Counted from the stretch's first letter, positions 7,283 to 16,587 are shown. The stretch: DNA of 60,237 bases from Bradyrhizobium sp. AT1 (GCF_001590795.1 NZ_JXDL01000001.1:863575-923811); one strand, 5' to 3'. Notes: a model not told the origin generated them from the letters alone. Program-made: numbers and translations.

Positions 7283-10200
7283 CTACCCCTCGTCCAGCAG
7301 CTCGAACAGCTCCTCCACCCGCTCGAACGGCGCGTCCTGCATCTTGGCGTGATAGACCACCCGATCGCCGCCGCGCTGCAGTGATTTCCCACGCGACTTG
7401 CGCAACCGTCCCGGCAGGAACGTCGCGGCCGCAGCCTCCGGCCCGACGTCGAGGCGGACGATGCCGCGCCGCTTGCATTCGAGCCTGAGCCGGGCTGCGG
7501 CGAAGAAGTCGCGCGCGACCTTCGGCAAGGGGCCGAAGCGGCGGGACGTCTCCTCCTCGAGGTCCTCGAGATCGTCCTCATCGGTGCATCTTGCGGCGCG
7601 CGCATAGAGTTCGAGACGCACCGGCTCGGACTGCACATAGGTCTCGGGCAGCATGTCCGGCACCGGCAGGTTCAGGTCCGGCACCCACACCGCCTGCCCT
7701 TCGTCGAGCTTCTCGGAAGCCATCTTCAGGAGGTGGCTGTAAAGCACCGGCCCGAATACCTGGACGTGGCCGGATTGCTGCTCCGAAAACAAATCTCCCG
7801 CACCTCTGAGATCGAGGTCGCGCTCGCTGATGGCAAAGCCCGCGCCGGGCCGACTGAACTCTTCGAGCACGGCCAGCCGCTTCTCGGAATGCCCCGACTC
7901 CGTCTCGGTCAACAGATGCGCGAAGGCGCGGATGCCGCCACGGCCGACGCGCCCGCGCAGCTGATGCAGCTGGGCGAGGCCGAACTTCTCCGGCCAGCAC
8001 ACCACGATGGTGTTGGCACGGGGAATGTCGAGGCCGCTCTCGACGATGTTGGTCGCAAGCAGGACGTCGGCCCTGCCCTCGACGAAGCTCATCATGCGGT
8101 CGTCGATCTCGTCGGCCGCCAATCTGCCGTGCAGGCAGACGATGCGCAGGTCACCCGCCACCGCCTGCACCCGCGCCAGCATCGGATCGAGATCCTGGAT
8201 GCGCGGGCAGATCAGAAAGCTCTGGCCGTGGCGGCGCTGCTCGCGCAGCAGCGCCGAGGCAATCGCCGCATCCGACAGCGGCGCGATCCGGGTTGCGACC
8301 GGCAGCCGGTGCACCGGGGGCGATGCGATCACGCTGAGGTCGCGAAAGCCGGCAAGGCCGGCGGCGAGCGTGCGCGGGATCGGCGTGGCGCTCATCATCA
8401 GCACATGGACGTTCTTGGCGAGGCCCGAGAGCTTGGCCTTCTCCGCCGCGCCAAAATGCTGCTCTTCGTCGATGATGACGAGGCCGAGATCGCTGAACTT
8501 GACGTCCTTGCCGGTGAGCGCCTGGGTGCCGATCACGACCTTGATCCGGCCGCTGCGCAGGCCCTCCCTGGTCTCGCGCAGCTCCGCGCCAGAAGTTGCC
8601 CGCGACAAATTGCCGACCTCGATCCCGAACGGCGCAAACCGCTTCTGGAACGTTGCGACATGCTGGCGCGCCAGCACCGTCGTCGGCACCGCGACCGCGA
8701 CCTGTTTGCCCGACAGCACCACGGCAGCCGCCGCCCGCAGCGCCACCTCGGTCTTGCCGAAGCCGACGTCGCCGCAGATCACCCGGTCCATCGGATGGCC
8801 GGAGGCGAGGTCGTCCAGCACGTCGTGGATCGCCTTGGCCTGGTCGATGGTCGTGAAGTAAGGGAAGCGCGCGACGAACTTCTCGTAGGTCGATCCCGGC
8901 GGCACGAGCTTTTCGCCACGCCGCTTGCGGCGCTGGCTGATGTGCTTGGCGAGCGCCTTGCCGGCAGCCTGAATCTCGCGCTCGGCTTCGGTGCGTCTCG
9001 CCCACCATGTGCTGCCGTCCGCCTTGTCGAGCGAGAGCTTGCCGCGCTCAGCCGCATAAGGCCACATCAAGGCGAGATCGGACGGTGGCACCAGAACCGC
9101 ATTGTCGCCGGCGAACTTCAGGCGGATCATTTCCCGCAGGCCTCCGCCGCCGGTGTTCACGGTCTGCAAGCCGTCGAGTACGCCGAGACCGCGCTGCAGA
9201 TGGATGACCACCGTGCCCTGCTCGGGCACATCGGCGTGGTCGAAGGCCGCGCTCCAGACGCGCGCCATCGGCTGCGAATGATGCGCCCGGCTGCCGAGCA
9301 CGTCGGAGGCCGACACGACGACGATAGGCTTCTTTCCGGGCACGACGAAGCCCGCATCGAGATCGGCCAGCAGCGCCGCCTCGCCGTTCCGCCCGCGCGC
9401 CGCCTCGTCCCAGTCTTCGCAGCGCTGCGCCTTGAGGCCGCTCATCCGCTCCATTGCGCGCAGATCGTCCTCATGTGCCGCGACCAGGACCAGCCGCGAT
9501 CCGGACCGGCGGGTCTCCTCGACGAAGCCACGCAGCGCCTTCCTGGCCGATGTCAGCTTCGAAAATTCCGGGATGGTCTGGAACGACGCCGCGCGCGGCA
9601 GCACCTTCATGCCCCTTGAGAGCTGCTTCCAATCGCGCCTTGCGAGATATTCGCGGTCACGCTCCGCGCGAGGCGCCGCCTCCTCGATCGTATCGAGCCA
9701 GACGTCGGCGTGCACCGGGACGCCGGCATCGGCGATCCATTTGGCACGCCCGCAATAGTCGAACAGGCTGGCGCGCTTGCCGCCTTTGCCGGCAAGGCCG
9801 AGCCGCTCCGACATGGGATCGACGAGAAGCTCCTTGGTCTCGAAGATGATCCTGTGCTCGTTCGGATCGAACGCCACGATCCGCTTGATCACGCGATCCG
9901 AATGCTCGATCCGGAACGGCCCCAGCGAGCCCGCGGGAAATATCTCGAAGGTCTGGCCGTGGAACAGCGCCCCGCCGGGATAGTCCGGCTCGTCCTCGAG
10001 GTCGTAGCCCAAGGCTTCGAGCCGCGCCTCGAGCTCGCGCTCGGAGAACGTGCCGCCCACCTTCAAGCTGACGCTCAGGCGCGACAGGCTCGCCGGCGGC
10101 AGCAGGCGCTCCATCACGGCTTCCGCCGTCGAGACGAGAAACAGCGGCTTCTTGGATTTTGCGAGGCGCCGCAACACCGAGGCTCGGCGTCCTGCGAGTT

Positions 10201-10723
10201 CGTGCGACGGCTCCAGCTGGTCGAACGGCAAGGTGTTCAACCGCGGAAACACCAGGACCTCGCAGTCGGGATCGAGCGCGTGGATCACACTGCCCAGCCG
10301 CTCCGCCCTATTCTCGCTCTCGGCGAGAAAAACGATACCGCTGGGTCCGGACTGTTTCCATTGCGCCAGCAGATGGAGAGCCAGCACCCCGAGCGGCGAC
10401 GAAGACGAGATCGCACCGCGCGGCGCCGCTTTGCTCTTCCTTGGCGACGTCTTGTTCGGCAACGCTCTGTTCGGCGGCGCCTTCTTCGGGAGCGTCTTCT
10501 TCGGGGACGTCTTCTTCGGGGACGTCTTCTTCGGGGACGTCTTGGCCACCCGCGCCTTTTTGGTAAGCCTCACTTGAATCCGTTTCTGGTCGTAAACCGT
10601 CGTCAACCGAACGCCAGCCGCCCTCATTTTCGATTCGGCGACTTCGCGCCATGCATATGGGATTTGCCCCGCGAACGCACGCCTCGTGGCAACGTTCGGC
10701 GCGGCGCTGCGATCCCGAGTCAT
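7283..10723 (-). CDS. Divergent Mfd-like (transcription-repair coupling factor family) helicase
   Basis: 1146 aa. After a basic N-terminus with KTSPK repeats come UvrB-like D1/D2 sequence ('LNTLPFDQLEPSHELAGRRAS'-type region), an RNAP-interaction-like segment ('VIHLQRGLGVLDGLQTV' in place of the usual VHxxHGIG), and a RecG/Mfd-type motor. The motor has GDVGFGKT (651-658), DEEQ (752-755), SATPIPRT and QLRGRVGRG, and a TRCF C-terminal domain follows ('LPETYVQSEPVRLELYAR'). Canonical Mfd displaces stalled RNA polymerase and recruits UvrA. The divergent interaction module suggests a paralogue rather than the housekeeping mfd, so I withhold the symbol. An internal Met (residue 32) could be the true start. 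Confidence 0.85.
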   Translation of the reverse strand: MTRDRSAAPNVATRRAFAGQIPYAWREVAESKMRAAGVRLTTVYDQKRIQVRLTKKARVAKTSPKKTSPKKTSPKKTLPKKAPPNRALPNKTSPRKSKAAPRGAISSSSPLGVLALHLLAQWKQSGPSGIVFLAESENRAERLGSVIHALDPDCEVLVFPRLNTLPFDQLEPSHELAGRRASVLRRLAKSKKPLFLVSTAEAVMERLLPPASLSRLSVSLKVGGTFSERELEARLEALGYDLEDEPDYPGGALFHGQTFEIFPAGSLGPFRIEHSDRVIKRIVAFDPNEHRIIFETKELLVDPMSERLGLAGKGGKRASLFDYCGRAKWIADAGVPVHADVWLDTIEEAAPRAERDREYLARRDWKQLSRGMKVLPRAASFQTIPEFSKLTSARKALRGFVEETRRSGSRLVLVAAHEDDLRAMERMSGLKAQRCEDWDEAARGRNGEAALLADLDAGFVVPGKKPIVVVSASDVLGSRAHHSQPMARVWSAAFDHADVPEQGTVVIHLQRGLGVLDGLQTVNTGGGGLREMIRLKFAGDNAVLVPPSDLALMWPYAAERGKLSLDKADGSTWWARRTEAEREIQAAGKALAKHISQRRKRRGEKLVPPGSTYEKFVARFPYFTTIDQAKAIHDVLDDLASGHPMDRVICGDVGFGKTEVALRAAAAVVLSGKQVAVAVPTTVLARQHVATFQKRFAPFGIEVGNLSRATSGAELRETREGLRSGRIKVVIGTQALTGKDVKFSDLGLVIIDEEQHFGAAEKAKLSGLAKNVHVLMMSATPIPRTLAAGLAGFRDLSVIASPPVHRLPVATRIAPLSDAAIASALLREQRRHGQSFLICPRIQDLDPMLARVQAVAGDLRIVCLHGRLAADEIDDRMMSFVEGRADVLLATNIVESGLDIPRANTIVVCWPEKFGLAQLHQLRGRVGRGGIRAFAHLLTETESGHSEKRLAVLEEFSRPGAGFAISERDLDLRGAGDLFSEQQSGHVQVFGPVLYSHLLKMASEKLDEGQAVWVPDLNLPVPDMLPETYVQSEPVRLELYARAARCTDEDDLEDLEEETSRRFGPLPKVARDFFAAARLRLECKRRGIVRLDVGPEAAAATFLPGRLRKSRGKSLQRGGDRVVYHAKMQDAPFERVEELFELLDEG
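10451..10540. repeat. 15-bp in-frame tandem repeat inside the Mfd-like gene
   Basis: The unit CTTCTTCGGGGACGT occurs three times perfectly (10496-10540), once with one difference (10481-10495), and in two more degenerate units upstream. On the coding strand it encodes a Lys-Thr-Ser-Pro-Lys pentapeptide, so copy-number change keeps the frame. Confidence 0.9.
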
Positions 10724-10830
10724 GGGCTGTTTTGATCAAGCTATGGATCGAAACCGGCGCGGCGCGGGATCTGCGTCTGTCGATGCGACGCTTGGCGCGA
10801 TTGTAGACGACTTGCGCACGGGGAGCCACG

Positions 10831-10863
10831 AAAAAGCCCCAGCGCTTGGAGCCACGCTGGGGC
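10831..10863 (-). terminator. Intrinsic terminator on the minus strand
   Basis: Stem GCCCCAGCG (10836-10844) / CGCTGGGGC (10855-10863) with a 10-nt loop. On the minus strand it is followed by TTTTT. No annotated minus-strand gene ends just upstream, so it may terminate a small RNA starting around 10900. Confidence 0.8.
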
Positions 10864-10926
10864 GTTTCGTTCAAAATGAATCGGTTAAGCAATGACGTCT
10901 TCATAGCAGCGGATTCGCCGCGCGCT

Positions 10927-10942
10927 TGTGAACTGGTTCACA
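10927..10942. promoter_or_regulatory. Crp/Fnr-type palindrome TGTGA-N6-TCACA
   Basis: TGTGAACTGGTTCACA is a perfect inverted repeat apart from its two central bases and exactly matches the classical Crp half-site spacing. GntR-family operators can look similar. It lies upstream of the possible minus-strand small transcript and 267 bases upstream of the gene at 11209. Confidence 0.45.
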
Positions 10943-11208
10943 CGCCTCGCAAGACAAATTGCAAGGCAAACGACCTCGGGGGCCGAGGTCGCCAACCTTT
11001 GTGGGGAAAGTTTTCTCGCGGCCCGCGGCTGGGGGGCTTGTCGATGGGCCGAGAGCCGGGATTCGACGCCTGCCGCGCACGGTCGTTCCAAATGTGCCGG
11101 TCGAAGATCCGCCGGCGCGTCGGCCCATTACGCCGGAGCGGAATACCGTATTCCCGGTTTGAGTGCGCGTGCGGCCCGCGCTACGATACCCCTTTTACGG
11201 AGGCTCAT

Positions 11209-11448
11209 TTGAAACCATTCATTGTCATCGCCGCCCTCACGCTGCTTGCGACGGCTCCCGCCCGCTCCCAGGCGCTGGTCGATCCCAACAAGGTTGCTCC
11301 CGAATATCGCGAGGCGGCCGAGAAGCGCCGGGCCGAGCAATTGCGCCAGCGCGAATGCGCTCTGAAGGCGGATCTCGAAAAGGTACTGCCAAGGGACCGC
11401 ACCGCCTTTCTGAACCACTGCCTGGACATGATGGCGGCCAAGCAATAA
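11209..11448 (+). CDS. Small exported protein
   Basis: A 79-aa protein starting at TTG 11209 behind the ribosome-binding site GGAGG (11199-11203). The signal peptide is MKPFIVIAALTLLATAPARSQA, with cleavage around residues 20-22. The mature part is charged and helical ('EYREAAEKRRAEQLRQ') with two cysteines (RECALKA...NHCLDMM), possibly a disulfide-linked helical hairpin in the periplasm. No named family recognised. Confidence 0.65.
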   Translation: MKPFIVIAALTLLATAPARSQALVDPNKVAPEYREAAEKRRAEQLRQRECALKADLEKVLPRDRTAFLNHCLDMMAAKQ

Positions 11449-11598
11449 CCGCCGACAACCTGTTTCCAACCGGCATCGGCCGCGGCCGATGCCGCTTGGC
11501 CGCGCGTTATGCAACATCCAGCCGCGAAGCCGTTCAAGCTTTCTTCAGACATTTGGGATCAGCTGACGATCCATTTTCAAAGTCATTGTTGTGCGCGC

Positions 11599-11883
11599 AT
11601 GAGTTCGGTCCAGATCCAGTGCACGCGGTGCAAGAACGTGTTTCGCGATCGCGCCGGGCGGTTGCAGGACGGCTACTCCAGGCAATGTCCGGGCTGCGAA
11701 GTGGTGCTGTTCTTCGCCGAGGACTCCCAACATCCCTTCATCAAGCGCGCGATGCGCAACGCGCGCACGGTCCGCAAGCAGATGCGGGAACTCGAAGCCG
11801 CAAAGCTTGCGGCGCCTGAACTGCAGGGGACGCGGTCGAGGAGGTTCGCCGGACGGACGCGATCGGCGGGGCGCGAGGACTAG
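11599..11883 (+). CDS. Small zinc-ribbon protein with basic tail
   Basis: 94 aa from ATG 11599. Starts MSSVQIQCTRCKNVFRD and continues to 'RQCPGCEVVLFF', two CxxC knuckles about 25 residues apart, followed by a helical basic region (HPFIKRAMRNARTVRKQMR) and an Arg-rich tail. Resembles MJ0042/FmdB-like zinc ribbons. An upstream in-frame ATG at 11509 would add 30 unconvincing residues. It converges with the Nudix gene: its stop ends 1 base before the other stop. Confidence 0.6.
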   Translation: MSSVQIQCTRCKNVFRDRAGRLQDGYSRQCPGCEVVLFFAEDSQHPFIKRAMRNARTVRKQMRELEAAKLAAPELQGTRSRRFAGRTRSAGRED

Positions 11884-11884
11884 C

Positions 11885-12289
11885 TCACCTGCGCTTCTGC
11901 TTCCGCGGAAACAGGCGGTCGCGGATGTAGCGCGAGGTCGCCGTCAGACGGATGCCGCGCGGTTTCTGCCAGGCCGCGCGATCGATCTCCTTCTTGTCGC
12001 CAATCGCCAGCCTGCCCTTGGCCGTCTTGGCAATGAAGATCGCGTCGCTCATCTTGCGGCCGGAGCGCTTGTTCCTCGCCTTCACTTCCTTCCAGAGGCT
12101 GATCCTGCCGAGCTTCAGCTTGGGCAGTTCCTCCCTGATCTCCCGCCGCAGGCAATCCTTGTCGGACTCGCGCGCGCGCTTGCGGCCGCCCGGGAACATC
12201 CACAGGCCGTCCGACCGCCGTCTGACCAACAAAACCTTGCCGCGCCTCGCGGCAACCAGCTTGGAAGACTTCGCCATCGCTGCCGTCAT
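11885..12289 (-). CDS. Nudix hydrolase
   Basis: 134 aa with a complete Nudix box: GRKRAR-E-SDKDCLR-REIREEL fits GX5EX7REUXEEXGU through the metal-binding REIREE. The preceding 'GKVLLVRRRSDGLWMFPGG' is the usual strand-loop leading into the box. Such proteins hydrolyse nucleoside diphosphates linked to another moiety; substrate is not predictable. It is unusually basic (Lys/Arg-rich throughout and at the C-terminus). ATG at 12277 (MAKSSK) is an equally possible start. Confidence 0.85.
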   Translation of the reverse strand: MTAAMAKSSKLVAARRGKVLLVRRRSDGLWMFPGGRKRARESDKDCLRREIREELPKLKLGRISLWKEVKARNKRSGRKMSDAIFIAKTAKGRLAIGDKKEIDRAAWQKPRGIRLTATSRYIRDRLFPRKQKRR

Positions 12290-12418
12290 TGAAATAGAAT
12301 CGTCCCAATCGTAACTTGTCTAGTCGAACAGACAAGTTTGCGACAGGCTTTGACCACAGGCGGCGCGCCGTCGGGCCCGGAGAGGCATTGCGGGCAGATC
12401 GCGCCGTGCAAGGCGAGG

Positions 12419-13504
12419 TCAGGTCTTACCCGCCCCTGCCCGGTCCTCCGTCCTGATCCAGGCCATCATCATCTCCCAGGCCACCGACAGGATGATCGGG
12501 CCAATGAACAGGCCGACGATGCCGTGGGCGAGCGTGCCGCCGATCACGCCGACGAAGATCACGATGGTCGGCGTGGTCAGGCCGCGCCCCATCACGAGCG
12601 GCTTCAACATGGTGTCGATGAAGCCGACGAGGACGAGGAACACGGTCAGCACCAGCGCCGTGGTGACGTCCTTGGCGGTCCAGATCCAGATGATGACAGG
12701 CAGCAGCACGAGAAAGGCGCCGATCTGCACGATCGAGAGCAGCAGCACGATGAAGGCGAGAAGGCCGGCGCTCGGCACCGCCGCGAGCTTGAAGCCGATG
12801 CCGGCGAGCAGTGCCTGCACGATCGCGACGCCGATCACGCCTTGGGCCACGGCGCGGATGGTCGCGCCCGCCAGCGACAGGAAATGCTCGCTCTGCTCGG
12901 GCACGATGCGGAACAGGAAGCCGCGGCCGGCCGCAACCAGCCTCGGCCCATGCGGAAACAAGAAGCCCGCGACGAACACCGACACCAGGAACTGGAGCGT
13001 GCCGACACCGGCATCGCCCGCGAGCGAAAGCAGCGGGCCCGCCAGCGGCTGCAGATAGGGCGCCACCTCGCGCACCACCGTGCGGATGTTGGTGTAGGCC
13101 TGGTCCCAGAGATCGTAGAGCCAGGGGCCGACGAGCGGCCATGATTTCAGCTGCTCGGGCGCGGCCTGAAGCGCCAGATCGCCGGTGCCGAGCTGCTGCG
13201 CCAGCTCGCGCACGCCGTCCACTGCGCTGATGCCGAGCCATGTCGCCGGGCCAATGACGATGCCGAGCGTGATCAGGGTCAGGATCAGTGCTGCGGTCTT
13301 GGGCCGGCCGCCGAGGGCTTTGGCGACCCAGCTGAAGGCCGGATAGAACGCGACGGCGAGCACGCCGCTCCAGGCCAGGATCGGCACGAACGGGCGGATG
13401 ATCAGGAAGGTCCAGATGATCAGCAGGGCAAGCAGGCCGAGCCGGATCACGAGCTGGATGACGTCCTCTCCCGTCAGGAGCTGACGGAGACTTTTCACGG
13501 GCAC
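12419..13504 (-). CDS. AI-2E family transporter (PerM/UPF0118)
   Basis: 361-aa polytopic inner-membrane protein with about eight hydrophobic segments. The N-terminal pair 'LGLLALLIIWTFLIIRPFVPILAW' and C-terminal 'LLSIVQIGAFLVLLPVIIWIW...LVLVGFIDTMLKPLVMGRG...VGVIGGTLAHGIVGLFIGPIIL' are diagnostic of the AI-2E/TqsA/PerM superfamily. Members export small molecules or act as Na+/H+ antiporters, and the family name does not prove autoinducer transport. It stands alone, transcribed opposite to the following zinc-ribbon gene. Confidence 0.9.
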   Translation of the reverse strand: MPVKSLRQLLTGEDVIQLVIRLGLLALLIIWTFLIIRPFVPILAWSGVLAVAFYPAFSWVAKALGGRPKTAALILTLITLGIVIGPATWLGISAVDGVRELAQQLGTGDLALQAAPEQLKSWPLVGPWLYDLWDQAYTNIRTVVREVAPYLQPLAGPLLSLAGDAGVGTLQFLVSVFVAGFLFPHGPRLVAAGRGFLFRIVPEQSEHFLSLAGATIRAVAQGVIGVAIVQALLAGIGFKLAAVPSAGLLAFIVLLLSIVQIGAFLVLLPVIIWIWTAKDVTTALVLTVFLVLVGFIDTMLKPLVMGRGLTTPTIVIFVGVIGGTLAHGIVGLFIGPIILSVAWEMMMAWIRTEDRAGAGKT

Positions 13505-13765
13505 TGCTTTCCTTGCGGCATGAACGCAACTTCCGGAACTTGCGAGGCCCAGCCGTTATTGCCAGCAACGCACCCGGCGTCAAGACGACGGGAACCGCCG
13601 GGCTCCGCGATTACGAACGTATCGGACCATTCCGGATTCCGAAGCGGCGATTGGCCCGGCCGGACTTGGCTAACGCCCGTTAACCGGATTTCCCTCGGCC
13701 AGTTTACGCCGCTGCAAACGCCCGCGGCTAGCCTGGATCGAGGTCACCAAAAACCCTTGCGTGCA

Positions 13766-13993
13766 ATGGCCAACAGCATCTGGACGATCGAAGAATTCAC
13801 CTGCACCGGTTGCAGCATGAACTACACCGCGACCCGGGAGGAGCACAGCGAAGCGCATTCCGGCTGCTTCAAATGCACCATTTGCAGCGGCGTGGTGCAC
13901 GCCTGGTCCGGCAAGCATCATTTTTTCGGCTGGCAGGCGGTGAAGACGCGGCCGCCTGTTTTCGGACGGCGCTGGGCCGACGCCGGCTGGTAG
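13766..13993 (+). CDS. Small double-CxxC protein
   Basis: 75 aa beginning MANSIWTIEEFTCTGCSMNY, with a second pair 'CFKCTICSGVVHAWSG', giving CxxC, CxxC(xxC) spacing typical of a zinc ribbon, and an aromatic C-terminus (HHFFGWQAVKTRPP). Upstream in-frame sequence to 13520 lacks coding character. Function unknown; cytoplasmic by absence of a signal peptide. Confidence 0.6.
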   Translation: MANSIWTIEEFTCTGCSMNYTATREEHSEAHSGCFKCTICSGVVHAWSGKHHFFGWQAVKTRPPVFGRRWADAGW

Positions 13994-14113
13994 GCTGAGG
14001 CAAGGACAGAGCCAAGACACCTCTATCGTCATTGCGGCCTGCGTGAGCTGCGGCTTCTGCTACCGTGCGGCACGGGTTAGATTCCCCGCCCCGTAACCGA
14101 AGCCTGACAGCCG

Positions 14114-16162
14114 ATGACCGCGCCCTTCGTTCCTCAGATCGCCCTCTATCGCAACTGGCTCGCCGAGCAGCGCGGCCTCTCCTTTCCCGATTACGAGGCG
14201 ATGCGGCAATGGTCGGTGCGCGATCTCGACGCGTTCTGGCGCAGCATCTTCGACTATTACGATTTGCAATCGCCGACGCCATTTGAGGCCGTGCTCACCG
14301 AGCGCAGGATGCCGGGCGCGGTGTGGTTTCCGGGCGCCCAGGTCAACTACGCGCGGCAGGTGTTCCGGCACGTCGACGCGGCCGACGCCGCTGGCCTGCC
14401 CGCGATTGTCAGCGGCGGCGAGGACGGCAGGATTACGGAGACCAGCTGGCCGGAGCTGCGGCGCAGGACGGCCGCGCTGGCGCTGCATCTGAAGGAAAAA
14501 GGCGTCAGACCCGGCGACCGCGTCGCCGCCTATCTGCCTAACATTCCCGAGACCATCATCGCGTTCCTCGCGAGCGTCAGCATCGGCGCGGTCTGGAGCG
14601 TCTGTGCGCCCGACATGGCGGCCCCGGCCGTGATCGACCGCTTCAAGCAGATCGAACCCAAAGTGCTGGTCGCCTGCGATGCCGTCACCTACGCCGGCAA
14701 GCGGCACGATCGCGAGGAAGTCGTCGCCGAGCTGCGGCGCTCGCTGCCGACGGTCGAGCATGTCATCCTGCACAGCGAGTCCGGCGCGGTCGCTGCGCCC
14801 GATGCCCGGCTCGCCGAGATCACGGCAAGAACGAGCGCTGCGATCGACGCGTTCGAGCCGATGTGGCTGCCGTTCGATCATCCGCTCTGGATCGTCTATT
14901 CCAGCGGCACCACCGGCCTGCCGAAACCGATCGTGCACGGCCACGGCGGCATCGTCATCGTGGTGCTGGCCCTGCTCGGGCTGCACAATGACATCGGCTG
15001 CTCCTATCACCCGAACTCGTTCGGCGAGCGCTACCACTGGTACTCGTCGACCGGTTGGATCATGTGGAATTCGCAGGTCGGCGGCCTGCTGAGCGGAACC
15101 ACCTGCTGCATCTTCGACGGCAGCCCCGGCGGCAGCAAGGACAAGCCGGACTGGACTACGCTGTGGCGCTTCGTCGCGCGTTCGAAAGCGACCTTCTTCG
15201 GCGCTGGCGCCGCGTTCTTCGCCAATTGCGCCAAGGCTGAGATCGATCTTGCCGCCGCCGGCGATCTGTCCCGGCTGCGCTGCCTCGGCTCGACTGGCTC
15301 GCCGCTGAGCGCCGACACACAAGGCTGGTTCAACGAGCGCTTCGCCGCGCTTTCGAAGCGGAACGGCAGCAAGGCGCAAGCCGACATCTGGTGGGCGAAC
15401 ATCTCCGGCGGCACCGATTTCGCCGGCGCCTTCATCGGCGGCAATCGCGAGCTGCCGCAGACGCCGGGGGCGATGCAATGCCGCCTGCTTGGTGCCGCCG
15501 TCGAAGCCTTCAGCGAACAGGGCCGCGCCGTCACGGACGAGGTCGGCGAACTCGTCTGCACCGAGCCGATGCCCTCGATGCCGCTGTATTTCTGGAACGA
15601 CACGGACGGCGCCCGCTATCGCGCCAGCTATTTCGAGACCTACCCGGACAATTTCGATGGCAGCGGCCGCGGGCCGGTGTGGCGGCACGGCGACTGGCTC
15701 AAGGTCAACCCGGACGGATCCTGCATCATCTACGGCCGGAGCGATGCCACCATCAATCGCCACGGCCTGCGCATGGGCACCAGCGAGCTCTATTCCGCGA
15801 TCGAGGCACTGCCGGAGGTGCTCGACAGCCTCGTCGTCGATCTCGAATATCTCGGCCGCGACAGCTACATGCCGCTGTTCGTCGTGCTGTGCGAGGGCGT
15901 CGTACTCGACGACGCGATGCGGGCGAAGATCAACCAGGCGATCGAGGCCGGCCTGTCGCGCCGCTTCCTGCCGAACGAGATCTTCGCCGTCGCCGAGATC
16001 CCGCGCACGCTGTCGGGCAAGAAGCAGGAGCTGCCGGTCAAGAAGCTCCTGCTCGGCCAGCCCGTCGAGAAGGTCATCAACAAGGAGGCGATGGCCAATC
16101 CCGCCTGCCTCGACTGGTATCTCGCCTTCGCGCGCGACTATCTGGCGCGGACGGCGGTGTGA
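14114..16162 (+). CDS. aacS: Acetoacetyl-CoA synthetase
   Basis: 682-aa cytosolic ANL-superfamily ligase activating acetoacetate (ATP + CoA to acetoacetyl-CoA + AMP + PPi), feeding ketone-body/PHB carbon into acetyl-CoA metabolism. The start (W..R..DYEAMRQWSV..DLDAFW) and 'RRMPGAVWFPGAQVNYARQVF' are typical of this subfamily. The AMP/PPi loop is YSSGTTGLPKP near residue 262, 'WANISGGTDFAGAF' and 'HGDWLKVNPDGSCIIYGRSD' are adenylate motifs, and the C-terminal lid has the catalytic lysine in SGKKQELPVKK near 635. Length fits the family (about 650-680). No operon partners. Confidence 0.92.
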   Translation: MTAPFVPQIALYRNWLAEQRGLSFPDYEAMRQWSVRDLDAFWRSIFDYYDLQSPTPFEAVLTERRMPGAVWFPGAQVNYARQVFRHVDAADAAGLPAIVSGGEDGRITETSWPELRRRTAALALHLKEKGVRPGDRVAAYLPNIPETIIAFLASVSIGAVWSVCAPDMAAPAVIDRFKQIEPKVLVACDAVTYAGKRHDREEVVAELRRSLPTVEHVILHSESGAVAAPDARLAEITARTSAAIDAFEPMWLPFDHPLWIVYSSGTTGLPKPIVHGHGGIVIVVLALLGLHNDIGCSYHPNSFGERYHWYSSTGWIMWNSQVGGLLSGTTCCIFDGSPGGSKDKPDWTTLWRFVARSKATFFGAGAAFFANCAKAEIDLAAAGDLSRLRCLGSTGSPLSADTQGWFNERFAALSKRNGSKAQADIWWANISGGTDFAGAFIGGNRELPQTPGAMQCRLLGAAVEAFSEQGRAVTDEVGELVCTEPMPSMPLYFWNDTDGARYRASYFETYPDNFDGSGRGPVWRHGDWLKVNPDGSCIIYGRSDATINRHGLRMGTSELYSAIEALPEVLDSLVVDLEYLGRDSYMPLFVVLCEGVVLDDAMRAKINQAIEAGLSRRFLPNEIFAVAEIPRTLSGKKQELPVKKLLLGQPVEKVINKEAMANPACLDWYLAFARDYLARTAV

Positions 16163-16254
16163 ACGCAGATCGGCCCAATTGCACCGGCGCCGTTTGGACT
16201 CCGTTCACCGATCGCCGCTAGATCAGGATCCATCCTTCGCGCCGAACAGCAGAC

Positions 16255-16557
16255 ATGGCCGACCTCAACGCCGTCCTTACCAGGCTCAACGACCGCCTGC
16301 TCCGCCTCGAGGGCGAGCTGTTCGTGCTGCGCTCGCTGGCGCGGGCGACGCTGACGGCCGGTGACGACCATGCGGTGCGCATGCGCAAGCTGGTCGAAGC
16401 TGCAAAGATCGCGCTCGACGACGAGGCCAGGCGCGAACTCGACAAGCCCACGCGCAAATATGTCGATGCAGCCACCGCGCTGGTGGAGGAATTGCTGGTC
16501 GAGCCGACCCCGGCGCGACCGTTGTTTACGGTGATCGACGGCGGCCGGCGCGACTGA
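16255..16557 (+). CDS. Small helical hypothetical protein
   Basis: 100 aa, starting MADLNAVLTRLNDRLLRLEGEL. The first 35 residues form a probable coiled-coil helix, followed by two further amphipathic helices ('RMRKLVEAAKIALDDEARREL', 'KYVDAATALVEELLVE') and a short tail. No signal peptide, cysteines or catalytic motif. Probably a small oligomeric cytoplasmic protein of unknown role. Confidence 0.65.
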   Translation: MADLNAVLTRLNDRLLRLEGELFVLRSLARATLTAGDDHAVRMRKLVEAAKIALDDEARRELDKPTRKYVDAATALVEELLVEPTPARPLFTVIDGGRRD

Positions 16558-16587
16558 GCGCGCCCGCCGACTTGGGTCGGCGATCGA

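Larger units (their letters stand above)
10724..11208. other. Intergenic region with an orphan terminator and a Crp-like palindrome
   Basis: Between the divergent Mfd-like gene and the small exported protein at 11209. It contains a minus-strand intrinsic terminator (10831-10863), which does not follow any recognised minus-strand gene, and the palindrome TGTGAACTGGTTCACA (10927-10942). A minus-strand ATG at 10904 opens a frame through the terminator, but its product looks like translated non-coding sequence. Confidence 0.5.

Noticed and set aside
10451..10540. Possible CRISPR or VNTR array
   Set aside because: Units are 15 bp, adjacent without spacers, and in frame inside a gene, so it is a coding tandem repeat.
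10308..10904. 198-codon minus-strand frame overlapping the Mfd-like N-terminus
   Set aside because: It runs through a terminator and shares bases with the KTSPK repeat in another frame; composition is Arg-rich and non-natural.
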